A stretch of DNA of 64,000 nucleotides from Halothiobacillus sp. (lineage in GTDB: Bacteria; Pseudomonadota; Gammaproteobacteria; Halothiobacillales; Halothiobacillaceae), in contig JAGDVP010000028.1 in the NCBI GenBank assembly GCA_023255735.1, positions 149,428-213,427 on the forward strand, written 5' to 3'. The notes under the pieces are model-generated. The model had not been told where the DNA came from and did not search any database. It worked only from the letters and a program-made list of their open reading frames with translations. The position numbers were made by a program, and so were the translations under genes. Position 1 is the stretch's first letter; each line of letters starts with the position of its first letter. Below, one piece after another: positions 1 through 10,564 of this stretch.

Positions 1-587
1 TTCAAAATGGCGCGTTGTTTACCGATTTAACGGCGGCGGACAACGTGGCTTTTCCGCTGCGTGAGCACACCCGACTGCCGCCGGCCTTAATTGCGCGAAT
101 TGTGGCGCTCAAGCTGCAAGCGGTGGGCTTGTTGGCCGCAGCCGACCAAATGCCCGCGGCATTATCGGGCGGCATGGCGCGGCGGGTGGCGTTGGCGCGC
201 GCGCTGGCGTTAGACCCTGAGCTCATGCTGTACGATGAACCGTTCACGGGTCAAGACCCCATTAATGTGGGCGTGCTGCTTCGGTTAATTGCTTCATTGA
301 ATCAAGCGCTGGGGTTAACCAGTGTGCTGGTATCGCACGATGTGGCCGAGGTGTTTGCCATCGCAGATTGTGTGTTCGTGATTAATGAGGGCCGAGTGGT
401 GGCTAAAGGCTCGCCCGATGAGCTGCGGGCGCAAATGCCGCACGTGCCTTTTTTGCGTCAGTTTCTTGAAGGGGCGCCGGATGATAATCAGTCGCAAGCC
501 AGCCAGCAATCGGCAAATTATTTGGCCAATGCATTAGGGTTAAAACCGCCCTCTGATAAGCGCTCAGCTTTAAGAGGCACCCGATGA
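1..587 (+). CDS. mlaF: MlaF, ATP-binding subunit of phospholipid ABC transporter (5' truncated)
   Basis: Cytoplasmic ATPase of the Mla phospholipid transporter, which drives lipid movement between the inner and outer membranes together with MlaE, MlaD and MlaB. The reading frame is open from base 3, so the gene begins outside the window and the Walker A motif is missing. Visible are the Q-loop region (FQNGALF), the ABC signature LSGGM followed by ARRVALARALA, the Walker B stretch LMLYDEPFTGQDP and the H-loop in VSHDV. A polar C-terminal tail rich in Gln, Ser and Ala follows the nucleotide-binding domain, as is common in MlaF. The stop codon overlaps the mlaE start by four bases (ATGA), which indicates translational coupling. 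The family is clear; only the N-terminus is unseen. Confidence 0.95.
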   Translation, partial: QNGALFTDLTAADNVAFPLREHTRLPPALIARIVALKLQAVGLLAAADQMPAALSGGMARRVALARALALDPELMLYDEPFTGQDPINVGVLLRLIASLNQALGLTSVLVSHDVAEVFAIADCVFVINEGRVVAKGSPDELRAQMPHVPFLRQFLEGAPDDNQSQASQQSANYLANALGLKPPSDKRSALRGTR

Positions 588-1384
588 ATCGCGTGCTCAC
601 TGCATTACTCAATGGCCTTGCTGCCTTGGGGCAGGGGGTTTTATCGGCGGCTGCCCACACCGGCCAGCTTACGTTGTTTATCCGGCAATTAATGGGGCGG
701 CTGATTCCCGCCTGGACTCGACCGAAGCTGATTGTGCAAGAAATTTATGCCATTGGTGTGTTGTCGTTGGTGATTATTGTAATCTCCGGTGGGTTTGTCG
801 GCCTGGTGTTGGGGCTGCAGGGCTTTAATATTTTATCTAAATTCAACGCGACTGAATCTCTTGGGGTTATGGTCGCCCTGTCTTTGGTGCGTGAGTTGGG
901 GCCGGTGGTGACCGCACTATTATTTGCCGGTCGCGCTGGTTCCGCGGTTACCGCTGAAATTGCGTTAATGAAAACCACCGAACAGCTTGCGGCCATGGAA
1001 ATGATGGCGGTAGATCCGCTTCGTCGTGTGATTGCGCCTAGGTTTTGGGGGGCGGTGATTGCGATGCCGCTGTTGGCCGGCCTATTCTCTTTGGTGGGGA
1101 TAGCGGGTGGTTATTTTATTGGTGTCGTGGTGCTGGGGGTCGATGCCGCCTCTTATTGGGGACAAATTCAGCAGCAAATGCAGCCCATGGATGACGTGAT
1201 GAATGGGGTCATTAAAAGTCTTGTTTTTGGTGTTGTCATTGGTTTAGTCGCTGTTTTTGAGGGCTTTAATGCGGAACCGACCTCTCTGGGTATTTCGCGG
1301 GCGACGACGCGAACCGTCGTTTTGAGCTCTTTATTGGTGCTGGGTTTAGATTTTATTTTGACCGCTTGGATGTTTGGGGCTTGA
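584..1384 (+). CDS. mlaE: MlaE, permease subunit of phospholipid ABC transporter
   Basis: Inner-membrane permease of the Mla system, which forms a dimer carrying two MlaF ATPases and an MlaD hexamer. The 266-residue length is typical. It contains several hydrophobic segments and the family's best conserved block, ELGPVVTALLFAGRAGSA followed by a TAEIALMKTTEQLAAMEMM coupling-helix region at about residues 105-145. The start overlaps the mlaF stop (ATGA) and mlaD follows directly after the stop. The gene is complete and nothing is unusual apart from its operon setting, where a TolC-family gene sits two genes downstream. Confidence 0.96.
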   Translation: MNRVLTALLNGLAALGQGVLSAAAHTGQLTLFIRQLMGRLIPAWTRPKLIVQEIYAIGVLSLVIIVISGGFVGLVLGLQGFNILSKFNATESLGVMVALSLVRELGPVVTALLFAGRAGSAVTAEIALMKTTEQLAAMEMMAVDPLRRVIAPRFWGAVIAMPLLAGLFSLVGIAGGYFIGVVVLGVDAASYWGQIQQQMQPMDDVMNGVIKSLVFGVVIGLVAVFEGFNAEPTSLGISRATTRTVVLSSLLVLGLDFILTAWMFGA

Positions 1385-1849
1385 ATGATGAATACGCAAC
1401 GGGGTATTGAAATTGTCGTCGGGGCTTTTGTGCTGGCAGGCATGCTTGCCTTGTTAGTACTGACGCTTAAATGGAGCGATTTCGGCACAAGTTCGGTGAG
1501 TGGCTATACGGTTAGTGCTCAATTCGACAATATTGGCGGCTTAACCGATCGCTCGCCCATTAAGCTTGCGGGGGTCACGATTGGCCGCGTATCGAGCATT
1601 CAAATTGATCCCAAAACCTTCGAGGCGGTGGTCACGATGGTGATTGGTAGCCAATATAATGATTTGCCTAAAGATTCTTTTGCGAGCATTTACACAGCGG
1701 GCTTGCTGGGGGCGCAATATATTGAAATTTCCCCCGGCGGTGATACCCAAGTGCTTAAAAATGGCGACAAAATCACCATGACCCAATCGGCCGTGGTGCT
1801 CGAAAAAATTATCTCCAAATTTCTCTTTAACAAGGCAGCAGAAAAATGA
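1385..1849 (+). CDS. mlaD: MlaD, MCE-domain periplasmic lipid-binding subunit
   Basis: Membrane-anchored MCE protein that forms a hexameric ring with a central hydrophobic pore for phospholipid. One N-terminal transmembrane helix lies at about residues 8-28, followed by the MCE domain at about 38-117 (FDNIGGLTDRSPIKLAGVTIG) and a short C-terminal amphipathic helix (SAVVLEKIISKFLF). At 154 residues it is the short, single-ring type, not a long needle type such as PqiB or LetB, so it cannot by itself span the periplasm. Two ATG codons occur in tandem at the start; the first abuts the mlaE stop. The stop overlaps the start of the following TolC-family gene by four bases. Confidence 0.95.
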   Translation: MMNTQRGIEIVVGAFVLAGMLALLVLTLKWSDFGTSSVSGYTVSAQFDNIGGLTDRSPIKLAGVTIGRVSSIQIDPKTFEAVVTMVIGSQYNDLPKDSFASIYTAGLLGAQYIEISPGGDTQVLKNGDKITMTQSAVVLEKIISKFLFNKAAEK

Positions 1850-3210
1850 AAAAGTCTTATCTTTTGCTTGTGATGCTCAGTGCCTTTAGTGCCGGCGCAG
1901 AGGCACAAACGGTTAACTTGCAGCAGGCGACCGACATGGCGATGAACGCCGATCCGCGCATTGAGGAGCAGCGCGCCAATGTCGCTGCGGCGCAAGCCTT
2001 AATTGCCCGGGTCGAGGGCGAGGGCGGCCTTCGGGCCAGCGTAAATTTATACGCCGCGCTCGCGCCTAAAGCGACGGACGGTATTTTTACCAATGGCAGC
2101 AATACCTGCGCTGCCGGCCAAAACTGCACGTTGCGCAGTGATGGCAATACCCTCAATGATGGGGTAACGGTGACATCGGGTATTACCGCTTCCATCATCA
2201 AGCCGCTGTATACCTTCGGTAAATTAGAAAATTACAAAACAGCGGCGCAATATAACAAACAGCTTAAATCAGATGAAGTGGCGCTGGCCAAAGGCCAAAC
2301 TTGGCTTACCGTTCGGCGGGCTTACTACGGCTATTTAACCGCTCGGGATACTCGGGCTTTTTTAGAGGGCGTGCGCACGCAATTGGCAGAATCGGAGCAG
2401 CCGATGAAGAAAAAAGCCGATGAAGGTAAAGCGGCCATGCGTGATGTGTATGCCTTAGAGAATGGCCTAGGCTTGCTTAATCGCTATATTGCAGAATCTG
2501 AAGGCGTTGAAAAGATTGCCTTAGATGGGCTGAAAACCATCATTGGTGTGCCATTAAATGACCCGCTCGAAGTGGCTGATGAGCACATAACACCCGTTAA
2601 AATGCCCGATGGCAGCATGGCGCACTATTCAAATCAGGCGTTGGCCGATCGCCCCGAGATGCACATGGCGCAATCGGGCTTAAGCGCGCTGCGCTCGTAT
2701 GTTGAGGCGCGTAAAGCCGAACGCTACCCTGATATTTATGCCGGCGTTGTAGCCACTGCGGCGTTCACGCCGGGGCGTCAACAAATTAATAACCCGTATA
2801 TTAACGATCCCTTGAATCAAGCGTTCGCCACGCCGGTGATTGGTATTAAGTGGGATTTCAACCCCGGCGTTTTGTCGGCCAATGTCAGCGGCGCCGAGGC
2901 GGATTTACGCGGCGCCGTGGCCAAAGCGCAGTTGGCTCAGGTGGGTATTCCGTTTCAAGTATCCCAAGCCTATCATTCGGTTCACGCGCTAGAAAAGCAA
3001 ATTACCGCGTTAGATCAGGCTCGTGTTGCAGCAAAACGCTGGATGATTTCAAGCTTTCTTGATTTTCAGGCAGGCTTAGTTGATGGCGGCACGCTTGGCA
3101 TGGCGGTGGCGGGCAATGTGTCCACTCAGGTTAATTATTTCAAGGCCTTAAACGACTTTAATATGCAAGTGGCTGAACTTAATGTTGCCACCGGAGATTA
3201 TCCTCAATGA
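1846..3210 (+). CDS. TolC-family outer-membrane channel protein inside the mla operon
   Basis: Predicted outer-membrane efflux-type protein (OEP/TolC fold). Residues 1-20 form a signal peptide ending AEA before Q21; there is no lipobox cysteine. The mature part has the two-repeat pattern of the family: helical stretches rich in Ala/Gln/Glu (about 25-60, 140-230, 270-300, 355-440) alternating with strand-rich parts such as ITASIIKPLYTFGKLE near residue 115. At 454 residues it is normal for the family. Unusually, it sits between mlaD and mlaC, and both junctions are ATGA overlaps, so it is made in step with the Mla proteins. No MlaA gene or periplasmic adaptor gene is nearby. A role as outer-membrane partner of the MCE complex is inference; a general efflux channel that happens to be co-transcribed is the alternative. 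Confidence 0.88.
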   Translation: MKKSYLLLVMLSAFSAGAEAQTVNLQQATDMAMNADPRIEEQRANVAAAQALIARVEGEGGLRASVNLYAALAPKATDGIFTNGSNTCAAGQNCTLRSDGNTLNDGVTVTSGITASIIKPLYTFGKLENYKTAAQYNKQLKSDEVALAKGQTWLTVRRAYYGYLTARDTRAFLEGVRTQLAESEQPMKKKADEGKAAMRDVYALENGLGLLNRYIAESEGVEKIALDGLKTIIGVPLNDPLEVADEHITPVKMPDGSMAHYSNQALADRPEMHMAQSGLSALRSYVEARKAERYPDIYAGVVATAAFTPGRQQINNPYINDPLNQAFATPVIGIKWDFNPGVLSANVSGAEADLRGAVAKAQLAQVGIPFQVSQAYHSVHALEKQITALDQARVAAKRWMISSFLDFQAGLVDGGTLGMAVAGNVSTQVNYFKALNDFNMQVAELNVATGDYPQ

Positions 3211-3863
3211 ACCGATCACAACTTGCCATTGCTCAGATGTTTTTACGCGCTCATTTAATCGCGGCGGCTTTATTTTTGGGCTTAACTGCTTTGCTGATTA
3301 CCCCCGCGCACGCGGATGCCCCCCCAAGTGCTGCCGCCGCCATGAATGCGGTGCAGCAAACAGCTGATTCGGTGATTCACGAAATTGCAGCCCAGCAAGC
3401 GCAAGTGAATAAAGATCCGGGTGCTTTGCTTGACATCGTAAAAAAGAAATTATTGCCGCAGGTGGATACTGATCGCATGAGTCGCTTGGTGCTGGGGCGC
3501 TATTGGCGCACGGCCTCCGCCGCACAAAAAACGGCATTTACCGATCAGTTTGCGCAACTGTTGGTTCGCACCTATGCAGGCCCGCTGTCAAAATTGGGGA
3601 ATCAAAAAATTACGGTAACGGGAACTAAGCCCGGCGCTGATTCTGATGAGCTGGTGGTTCAATCAGTTGTTTCAGGTGGCGACATGGGCTCGGTGCCGGT
3701 GGATTATCGAATGGCGCCAGTTGATGGCCAATGGAAAGCTTTTGATGTTGTGATTGACGGCATCAGCTTAATTAACAACTATCGAGGCAGTTTTGCGCAA
3801 GCGATTCAGCAAAAAGGTTTAGATAGCTTAATTCAAACGATGAAATCGCAAAATAATGGCTGA
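3207..3863 (+). CDS. mlaC: MlaC, periplasmic phospholipid shuttle
   Basis: Soluble periplasmic carrier that ferries phospholipid between the outer-membrane partner and MlaD. It has an N-terminal signal peptide with a long n-region and hydrophobic core, probably cleaved after PAHA near residue 36. The Ttg2D/MlaC domain follows, recognisable from LVRTYAGPLSKLGNQKI and the C-terminal VDGQWKAFDVVIDGISLINNYRGSF block. The length of 218 residues is standard. The start overlaps the upstream TolC-family stop (ATGA), and the stop overlaps the mlaB start by eight bases. Presence of MlaC beside a TolC-type protein is notable, since the canonical outer-membrane partner MlaA is not encoded here. Confidence 0.94.
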   Translation: MNRSQLAIAQMFLRAHLIAAALFLGLTALLITPAHADAPPSAAAAMNAVQQTADSVIHEIAAQQAQVNKDPGALLDIVKKKLLPQVDTDRMSRLVLGRYWRTASAAQKTAFTDQFAQLLVRTYAGPLSKLGNQKITVTGTKPGADSDELVVQSVVSGGDMGSVPVDYRMAPVDGQWKAFDVVIDGISLINNYRGSFAQAIQQKGLDSLIQTMKSQNNG

Positions 3864-4185
3864 ACCCGTCGCACATCCTTTGCTGCAAATTCGAACCGAG
3901 CCGGGTGTGGTGCGTCTGCAGGGTGACTTGTTGTGTGCTGCGATTGAGCCATTAAAAGAAATGAGCTTGCCCATGCCAGAAGGCCAAGGTGCCGGCTCAA
4001 GGCTTGAGATTGCGCTTGGGCAAATTACCGCCATGGATACCGCGGGTCTTGCTTTTTTAATTGGCTGGCAGGTCGAGGCAGCCGCACAATCCGTCACTCT
4101 GCGGTACACTCATCCCCCCAAAGCGATGCGTGCTATGGTGCAGGTCTATGGATTAGATGATTGGATGATCCTAGAAGGGGTTTAA
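3856..4185 (+). CDS. mlaB: MlaB, STAS-domain regulator of the MlaFE complex
   Basis: Small cytoplasmic STAS-domain protein that binds MlaF and is needed for assembly and activity of the Mla ATPase. The single domain spans nearly all 109 residues. The signature is AMDTAGLAFLIGWQ near residues 56-69, with the conserved Asp-Thr at the start of the helix, followed by an alternating strand-helix pattern to the end. It overlaps mlaC by eight bases and ends the recognised mla operon. The stop codon overlaps a possible 27-codon frame (TAATG). The call rests on STAS features plus position. Confidence 0.9.
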   Translation: MAEPVAHPLLQIRTEPGVVRLQGDLLCAAIEPLKEMSLPMPEGQGAGSRLEIALGQITAMDTAGLAFLIGWQVEAAAQSVTLRYTHPPKAMRAMVQVYGLDDWMILEGV

Positions 4186-4268
4186 TGTACCCAAGATGCA
4201 CGGGTGCGCCCAATCTGCCTGCATCGGAGCCACAACCCAAGGCCGCACCGCTTAATAAAACGTTTTAA
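4185..4268 (+). CDS. possible 27-residue peptide frame coupled to mlaB
   Basis: A short frame starts at the ATG that overlaps the mlaB stop (TAATG) and runs 27 codons before TAA. A purine-rich AGAAGGGG lies a few bases upstream and could serve as a ribosome-binding site. The peptide is rich in Pro and Ala, carries one Cys and is unlike any family I recognise. It ends 15 bases before murA. It may be an expressed leader peptide, a remnant of a lost gene (many relatives have a bolA-like gene here), or chance. Weak support only. Confidence 0.25.
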   Translation: MYPRCTGAPNLPASEPQPKAAPLNKTF

Positions 4269-4283
4269 CTAAAAGCAAATTGA

Positions 4284-5543
<1,260 letters not shown>

Positions 5544-5560
5544 AATTCAGACGCGCTATT

Positions 5561-6208
5561 ATGGCTAACCAAAATATCATTATCGCCCTCTCCAAAGGGC
5601 GCATTTTTAAAGACACACTGCCGCTTTTAGCGCATGTGGGCATCATCCCTCAAGATGACCCGGAAACCACGCGAAAGCTCATTCTTGATACCAATCATCC
5701 ACACATTAAATTGCTCATTTTGCGGGCCTCTGATGTGCCAACCTATGTGCAATATGGGGCCGCCGATTTGGGCGTGGCAGGCAAAGATGTGCTCATGGAG
5801 CATGGCGGAGAGGGGCTGTTTGAATTGCTGGATTTAAATATCGCCCGCTGCCGGTTGATGGTGGCAGGTCGGCCAGATGCGATGTTAAAAGCAGGGCGGC
5901 TTCGGGTGGCCACCAAATATACCCATTCGGCGGAATGTTATTTCGCTGAACAAGGCCGCCAAATTGAATTAATTAAATTGTATGGCTCCATGGAACTCGC
6001 CCCGCTCGTTGATTTGGCCGATTGTATTGTCGATGTCGTCGACACCGGCAATACCCTGCGCGCCAATGGGCTTGAACCCTTGTTGCCGATTGCGGATATT
6101 TCGTCGCGCTTAATTGTGAATCGTGCCGCACAAAAGCTTAAACATCACGTCATTGCCGATTTGGTAAAACAACTCGATAGGTATTTGCAGGCAGGTGCTC
6201 CTCAATGA
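5561..6208 (+). CDS. hisG: HisG, ATP phosphoribosyltransferase, short form
   Basis: Catalyses the first step of histidine synthesis, condensing ATP with PRPP. The protein is 215 residues and ends shortly after the second catalytic domain, so it lacks the C-terminal ACT-like regulatory domain of the long (about 300-residue) form. Short HisG proteins require the HisRS-like subunit HisZ for activity and feedback control; no hisZ is in this window. Recognisable segments are the N-terminal [18 protein letters not shown] and [13 protein letters not shown], the PRPP-binding loop. The stop overlaps the hisD start by four bases. Confidence 0.96.
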   Translation: MANQNIIIALSKGRIFKDTLPLLAHVGIIPQDDPETTRKLILDTNHPHIKLLILRASDVPTYVQYGAADLGVAGKDVLMEHGGEGLFELLDLNIARCRLMVAGRPDAMLKAGRLRVATKYTHSAECYFAEQGRQIELIKLYGSMELAPLVDLADCIVDVVDTGNTLRANGLEPLLPIADISSRLIVNRAAQKLKHHVIADLVKQLDRYLQAGAPQ

Positions 6209-7506
6209 TTACTCGTTTGAATTCGGCCGATGCAGGGTTTGATGCCGCGCTGCTCAAACTGCTCGATTGGGCTAATGTGGCAGATGCCGGTGTGCAACAA
6301 ACCGTCGATGAAGTGATTCATGCCATCCGAACACGCAAAGACGCCGCTTTGCTGGAATACACCGCCAAGTTTGATCGGTTATCACTGCCCTCTGCAGACG
6401 CATTAGCCTTTACGGTTGAAGAAATTGATGCCGCCGTAGCCCGCACACCGGCGGCGTTGCTCACCGCGCTGCATCAAGCCGCCGAGCGGATTCGTGCTTA
6501 TGCCGAGCATCAAAAATTAACATCATGGTCTTACACCGAAGCGGATGGCACGGTGCTCGGGCAGCAAGTCACCGCGCTAGATCGGGTGGGGCTTTATGTG
6601 CCGGGCGGCAAAGCGGCGTACCCCTCATCGGTCTTAATGAACGCCATTCCGGCCAAAGTGGCTGGCGTGCGCGAACTCATCATGGTGGTGCCCACCCCCG
6701 ATGGCGTAGCGAACGATACGGTGCTTGCGGCCGCGCGTGTTGCCGGGGTTGATCGCATTTACCGGATTGGCGGCGCCCAAGCCATAGCCGCTTTGGCATA
6801 TGGCACCCAAACAATTCCCGCGGTGGATAAAATAGTAGGTCCTGGCAATAGCTATGTGGCGGCAGCGAAACGGGCTGTCTTTGGCAAAGTGGGCATTGAT
6901 ATGATCGCAGGCCCTTCAGAGATATTAATCGTGAGCGACGGCCACACCAATCCTGAATGGATTGCGATGGATTTATTTTCGCAGGCCGAGCACGATCAAC
7001 AAGCGCAAGCAATTTTAGTCTCCCCCGATGGCGCCTTTCTCGATAACGTGGCCAAGGCCATAGCTTCGCTCATTACCGAACAGCCACGCGCCGAAATAAT
7101 TCGCACTGCACTCGCCACGCGGGGCGCGTTAATTCAAGTGGCCGATTTAGATGAAGCCATTGCGCTCATTAACACCATAGCCCCTGAACATTTAGAACTA
7201 TCATTTGATAAGGCAGCCGATCGGGTAACTGAAATTCGTCATGCGGGGGCGATTTTTGTCGGTAAATATACGGCAGAGGCACTGGGCGATTATTGCGCGG
7301 GGCCTAATCATGTTTTGCCCACTTCGGGCACGGCGCGATTCTCCTCGCCGTTAGGGGTTTACGATTTTCAAAAACGCTCCAGTATGATTCATGCCTCAGC
7401 TTTGGGCAGCAAAACACTCGGCGAGATGGCCATGGTGTTGGCCGAGGCTGAAGGCTTGCACGCGCATGGCCAATCGGCTCGTTATCGTGTTGAAAGCAAT
7501 CGTTAA
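6205..7506 (+). CDS. hisD: HisD, histidinol dehydrogenase
   Basis: Zinc enzyme that performs the last two oxidations of histidine synthesis, from L-histidinol to L-histidine with NAD. At 433 residues it matches the family length. The signature block [12 protein letters not shown] is followed by [13 protein letters not shown], which supplies the zinc-ligand Gln and His, and by IAPEHLEL and [14 protein letters not shown] near the C-terminus. The start overlaps the hisG stop (ATGA) and hisC follows after 32 bases, so hisG, hisD and hisC form one transcription unit. Confidence 0.97.
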   Translation: MITRLNSADAGFDAALLKLLDWANVADAGVQQTVDEVIHAIRTRKDAALLEYTAKFDRLSLPSADALAFTVEEIDAAVARTPAALLTALHQAAERIRAYAEHQKLTSWSYTEADGTVLGQQVTALDRVGLYVPGGKAAYPSSVLMNAIPAKVAGVRELIMVVPTPDGVANDTVLAAARVAGVDRIYRIGGAQAIAALAYGTQTIPAVDKIVGPGNSYVAAAKRAVFGKVGIDMIAGPSEILIVSDGHTNPEWIAMDLFSQAEHDQQAQAILVSPDGAFLDNVAKAIASLITEQPRAEIIRTALATRGALIQVADLDEAIALINTIAPEHLELSFDKAADRVTEIRHAGAIFVGKYTAEALGDYCAGPNHVLPTSGTARFSSPLGVYDFQKRSSMIHASALGSKTLGEMAMVLAEAEGLHAHGQSARYRVESNR

Positions 7507-7538
7507 ACTTAAGCGAACTTTATCGCAAAGGATCGGGT

Positions 7539-8615
7539 ATGAACTCTCCCTTATGGTCGAACGTTGTCACTCAACTCACGCCCTATGTGCCCGGCGAGCA
7601 GCCGGCGGGCGTTGGGCTGGTTAAGCTTAATACCAACGAAAATCCCTACGGCCCCTCGCCCAAAGTGGTTGCGGCCATCGCTTCTGCGCTAGATGATTCG
7701 CTTAGGCTGTATCCTGATCCCACTGCCAGCAAGTTACGTGAAACCATCGCCACTTATTATCAATTAACCCCTGAACAAGTTTTTGTCGGCAATGGATCGG
7801 ATGAGGTGTTGGCCTTTGTCTTTCAAGGTTTATTAGCCCACGGCCGCCCGATTTTATTTCCGGATATCAGTTACAGTTTTTACCCCGTTTACTGCCAGTT
7901 GTATGGTATTGAATTTCAAACCATGGCCCTAGATGAACACTTAAACATTCAAGTGGCTGATTATATTTCACCGCAATTACCAGCCATTGGCGGCATTATT
8001 TTTCCTAACCCAAATGCACCAACCGGCCGCGTATTACCACTTGATGCGATAGAAGAAATTATTAAAGCGCATCCGAATACTGTTGTTGTCATTGATGAGG
8101 CCTATATTGATTTTGGCGGTGAAACAGCCATACCGCTCATCGCACGTTATTCTAATGTACTGATAACGCAATCATTATCAAAATCACGCGCACTCGCAGG
8201 CTTGCGGGTAGGGCTGGCGCTCGGGCATCCATTGCTGATTGAAGCGTTAGTGCGTATTAAAGACAGTTTTAACTCCTATCCGCTTGATCGGTTAGCGTTG
8301 GCAGGTGCCACCGCGGCATTTGAGGATCAAGATTATTTTTTAACAACCTGCGCAAAAATTATTCGTGAACGAGCCCTATTAACGCAAGCGTTAAGTGAGC
8401 GCGGATTTAATGTATTACCTTCGGGCGCTAATTTCTTATTCGTGACCCATAAGCACCAATCAGGGCTGGGCTTATATCAAGGTTTGCGCGCGCAAAATGT
8501 CATCGTTCGGCATTTTAATAAACCCAGAATTAATGAATACCTGCGAATTACAATCGGCACCCCAAAAGAAAATGCCGCCTTGTTGGCCGCGCTTGATGTC
8601 TTACTTGCGGCATGA
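7539..8615 (+). CDS. hisC: HisC, histidinol-phosphate aminotransferase
   Basis: PLP-dependent class I/II aminotransferase of histidine synthesis, converting imidazole acetol phosphate to histidinol phosphate. Visible landmarks are [14 protein letters not shown] near the N-terminus, [25 protein letters not shown] (the Asp contacting the PLP ring) and the PLP-lysine motif [16 protein letters not shown]. The 358-residue length is normal. It is the last gene of the local his cluster; hisB and the remaining his genes are not in the window. The start has a GGATCGGGT purine stretch a few bases upstream. Confidence 0.96.
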   Translation: MNSPLWSNVVTQLTPYVPGEQPAGVGLVKLNTNENPYGPSPKVVAAIASALDDSLRLYPDPTASKLRETIATYYQLTPEQVFVGNGSDEVLAFVFQGLLAHGRPILFPDISYSFYPVYCQLYGIEFQTMALDEHLNIQVADYISPQLPAIGGIIFPNPNAPTGRVLPLDAIEEIIKAHPNTVVVIDEAYIDFGGETAIPLIARYSNVLITQSLSKSRALAGLRVGLALGHPLLIEALVRIKDSFNSYPLDRLALAGATAAFEDQDYFLTTCAKIIRERALLTQALSERGFNVLPSGANFLFVTHKHQSGLGLYQGLRAQNVIVRHFNKPRINEYLRITIGTPKENAALLAALDVLLAA

Positions 8616-8700
8616 TGCACGCGCGTATAGCCATAGGGTATGAGTTATGGTATTGTTTAACTCCATTTTTTATTCAAAAGATGGTTTCTATGGTGTTCCG

Positions 8701-8806
<106 letters not shown>

Positions 8807-8844
8807 TCATTCTCCAATTTCCCTCTCAGCGTGGATATTCCGGC

Positions 8845-10539
8845 ATGAGCTATCTCGTCCTTGCGCGCAAATGGCGCCCGAAAAGCTTTGCGCAAATGGT
8901 AGGGCAGGGGCATGTACTCCAGGCTTTAACCAATGCGCTCGACAAGAGCCGCTTGCACCATGCCTATTTATTCACCGGTACGCGCGGCGTGGGTAAAACA
9001 ACCGTTGCCCGCATTTTTGCGAAAGCGTTAAATTGCGAACAAGGCATTTCAAGCACGCCCTGCGGCGTGTGCAATGCCTGTGTTGAAATTGACCAAGGCC
9101 GGTTTGTTGATTTAATCGAGGTGGATGCCGCCTCGCGCACAGGCGTAGACGATACGCGGGAATTACTCGATAACATAGCGTACGCTCCCGTGCGAGGCCG
9201 CTTTAAAATCTACTTGATTGACGAAGTGCATATGTTTTCAAAATCAAGCTTTAACGCCTTATTAAAAACCCTGGAAGAACCGCCGGAACACGTTAAATTT
9301 TTGCTGGCAACAACAGATCCGCAAAAATTACCCGTGACCGTATTATCTCGTTGCCTGCAGTTTAATTTACGCGCGTTGCCGGTCACGCAAATTCAGGCCC
9401 ATTTGGCCGATGTACTCCTACGTGAGCAAATGAAGGCAGAACCAGCGGGATTAAATCTCATTGCCGAAGCCGCTAATGGCTCCATGCGGGATGCGTTGAG
9501 TTTGCTAGATCAAGCTATTGCATTTACGGGCGGAAATCTTAACTCAACTCAAATAAGCCAAATTTTAGGTTTGAGCGATCATCATTTAGTCTGGGCGATG
9601 ATCGAAGCACTTGCCGAAGAACAGGCCGATCGCTTGTTTCAATGTGTTGAAGAGGCATTAGATCGCGCTGTTGAGCCTGTGATTTTGCTCACACAGTTAA
9701 TTGAAGCACTCCACCAATTGTCCTTGCAGCAATGGGTTGCAAGCACGCCCAGCCTGATGCAACTACCCGATACCATTCACCAAATTGATGCAGAGACATT
9801 GCAGCTGTGGTACCAAATTGCTGGAACGGGGCGGCGTGATATGGCTTGGGCACCTAATGCCCGCATTGGGCTTGAAATGACCTTACTACGTATGCTGGCC
9901 TTCGCCCCCATCAAGCCAGATAGCTCGATGAATCAGGCTCGCGCAAATCAAGCCCACATAACTCAAACTACGGAAGAAGCCCGTGCCCGCCCACCGCAAG
10001 CGCAAGGGGTGTCTGAGGTCAGTCTGCCGCCCAAACAAGCATTATCCGAGCGTACGGATAAAGCGCCAGAACTTAATGCAGCGGAACTAACTCCCCATTT
10101 ACTGCGAGAAATTAACGATGAGCAATGGCATGCCCTTGTTGATCGAATACGAGTGGGTGCAGCACGGTCGCTTGCTAGTAACTGCCATGTGCAAATGAGC
10201 AATGGACAAATTCAACTCATATTCGCTCCTGAATTTGAAGCGGTAGCCAGCCCGAAAACGAAAGAGAGTCTCCTTAATCAGTTAGCTGATGTATTGGATG
10301 TTCAAAACGTAAAATTCATAATGGCAACAAAATCTGAATGTGCGCCAAGTCCTGGCACGCTTCAAGCAAAGCGCACACCCGCTGAACGAAAAAGCTTAAT
10401 CGAACAAAATAGCCAAAAACAGCGAAAAGAGTCTATCTTGCAACATCCCGCAGTCGGTGTTTTACAGGCAAAAGCTTCTGCGGTTCTTGTAGAAGAAAGT
10501 ATTACAGCAATAGATGATTCAGAACTTAACTTAAACTAA
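8845..10539 (+). CDS. dnaX: DnaX, DNA polymerase III tau/gamma subunit
   Basis: Clamp-loader ATPase subunit that assembles the polymerase III holoenzyme. The N-terminal AAA+ module carries Walker A GTRGVGKTT near residue 45, a zinc-binding cysteine set (C-x8-C-x2-C-x2-C, in NCEQGISSTPCGVCNAC) and the Walker B/DEXH-type LIDEVHMFS. Domain III follows to about residue 365, then a Gln/Lys-rich tau-specific C-terminal part. At 564 residues it is a full tau-length product. I see no convincing A-AAA-AAG slippery heptamer, so production of a short gamma form by frameshifting is not supported. It follows ffs and precedes ybaB and recR. Confidence 0.96.
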   Translation: MSYLVLARKWRPKSFAQMVGQGHVLQALTNALDKSRLHHAYLFTGTRGVGKTTVARIFAKALNCEQGISSTPCGVCNACVEIDQGRFVDLIEVDAASRTGVDDTRELLDNIAYAPVRGRFKIYLIDEVHMFSKSSFNALLKTLEEPPEHVKFLLATTDPQKLPVTVLSRCLQFNLRALPVTQIQAHLADVLLREQMKAEPAGLNLIAEAANGSMRDALSLLDQAIAFTGGNLNSTQISQILGLSDHHLVWAMIEALAEEQADRLFQCVEEALDRAVEPVILLTQLIEALHQLSLQQWVASTPSLMQLPDTIHQIDAETLQLWYQIAGTGRRDMAWAPNARIGLEMTLLRMLAFAPIKPDSSMNQARANQAHITQTTEEARARPPQAQGVSEVSLPPKQALSERTDKAPELNAAELTPHLLREINDEQWHALVDRIRVGAARSLASNCHVQMSNGQIQLIFAPEFEAVASPKTKESLLNQLADVLDVQNVKFIMATKSECAPSPGTLQAKRTPAERKSLIEQNSQKQRKESILQHPAVGVLQAKASAVLVEESITAIDDSELNLN

Positions 10540-10564
10540 TTGAGAAAAAACCGAGGAGTACATC

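Noticed and set aside
10384-10395. Possible dnaX frameshift site (cgA AAA AGC)
   Set aside because: It is not the AAAAAAG heptamer, it lies late in the gene, and no stem-loop or upstream Shine-Dalgarno-like element supports it.
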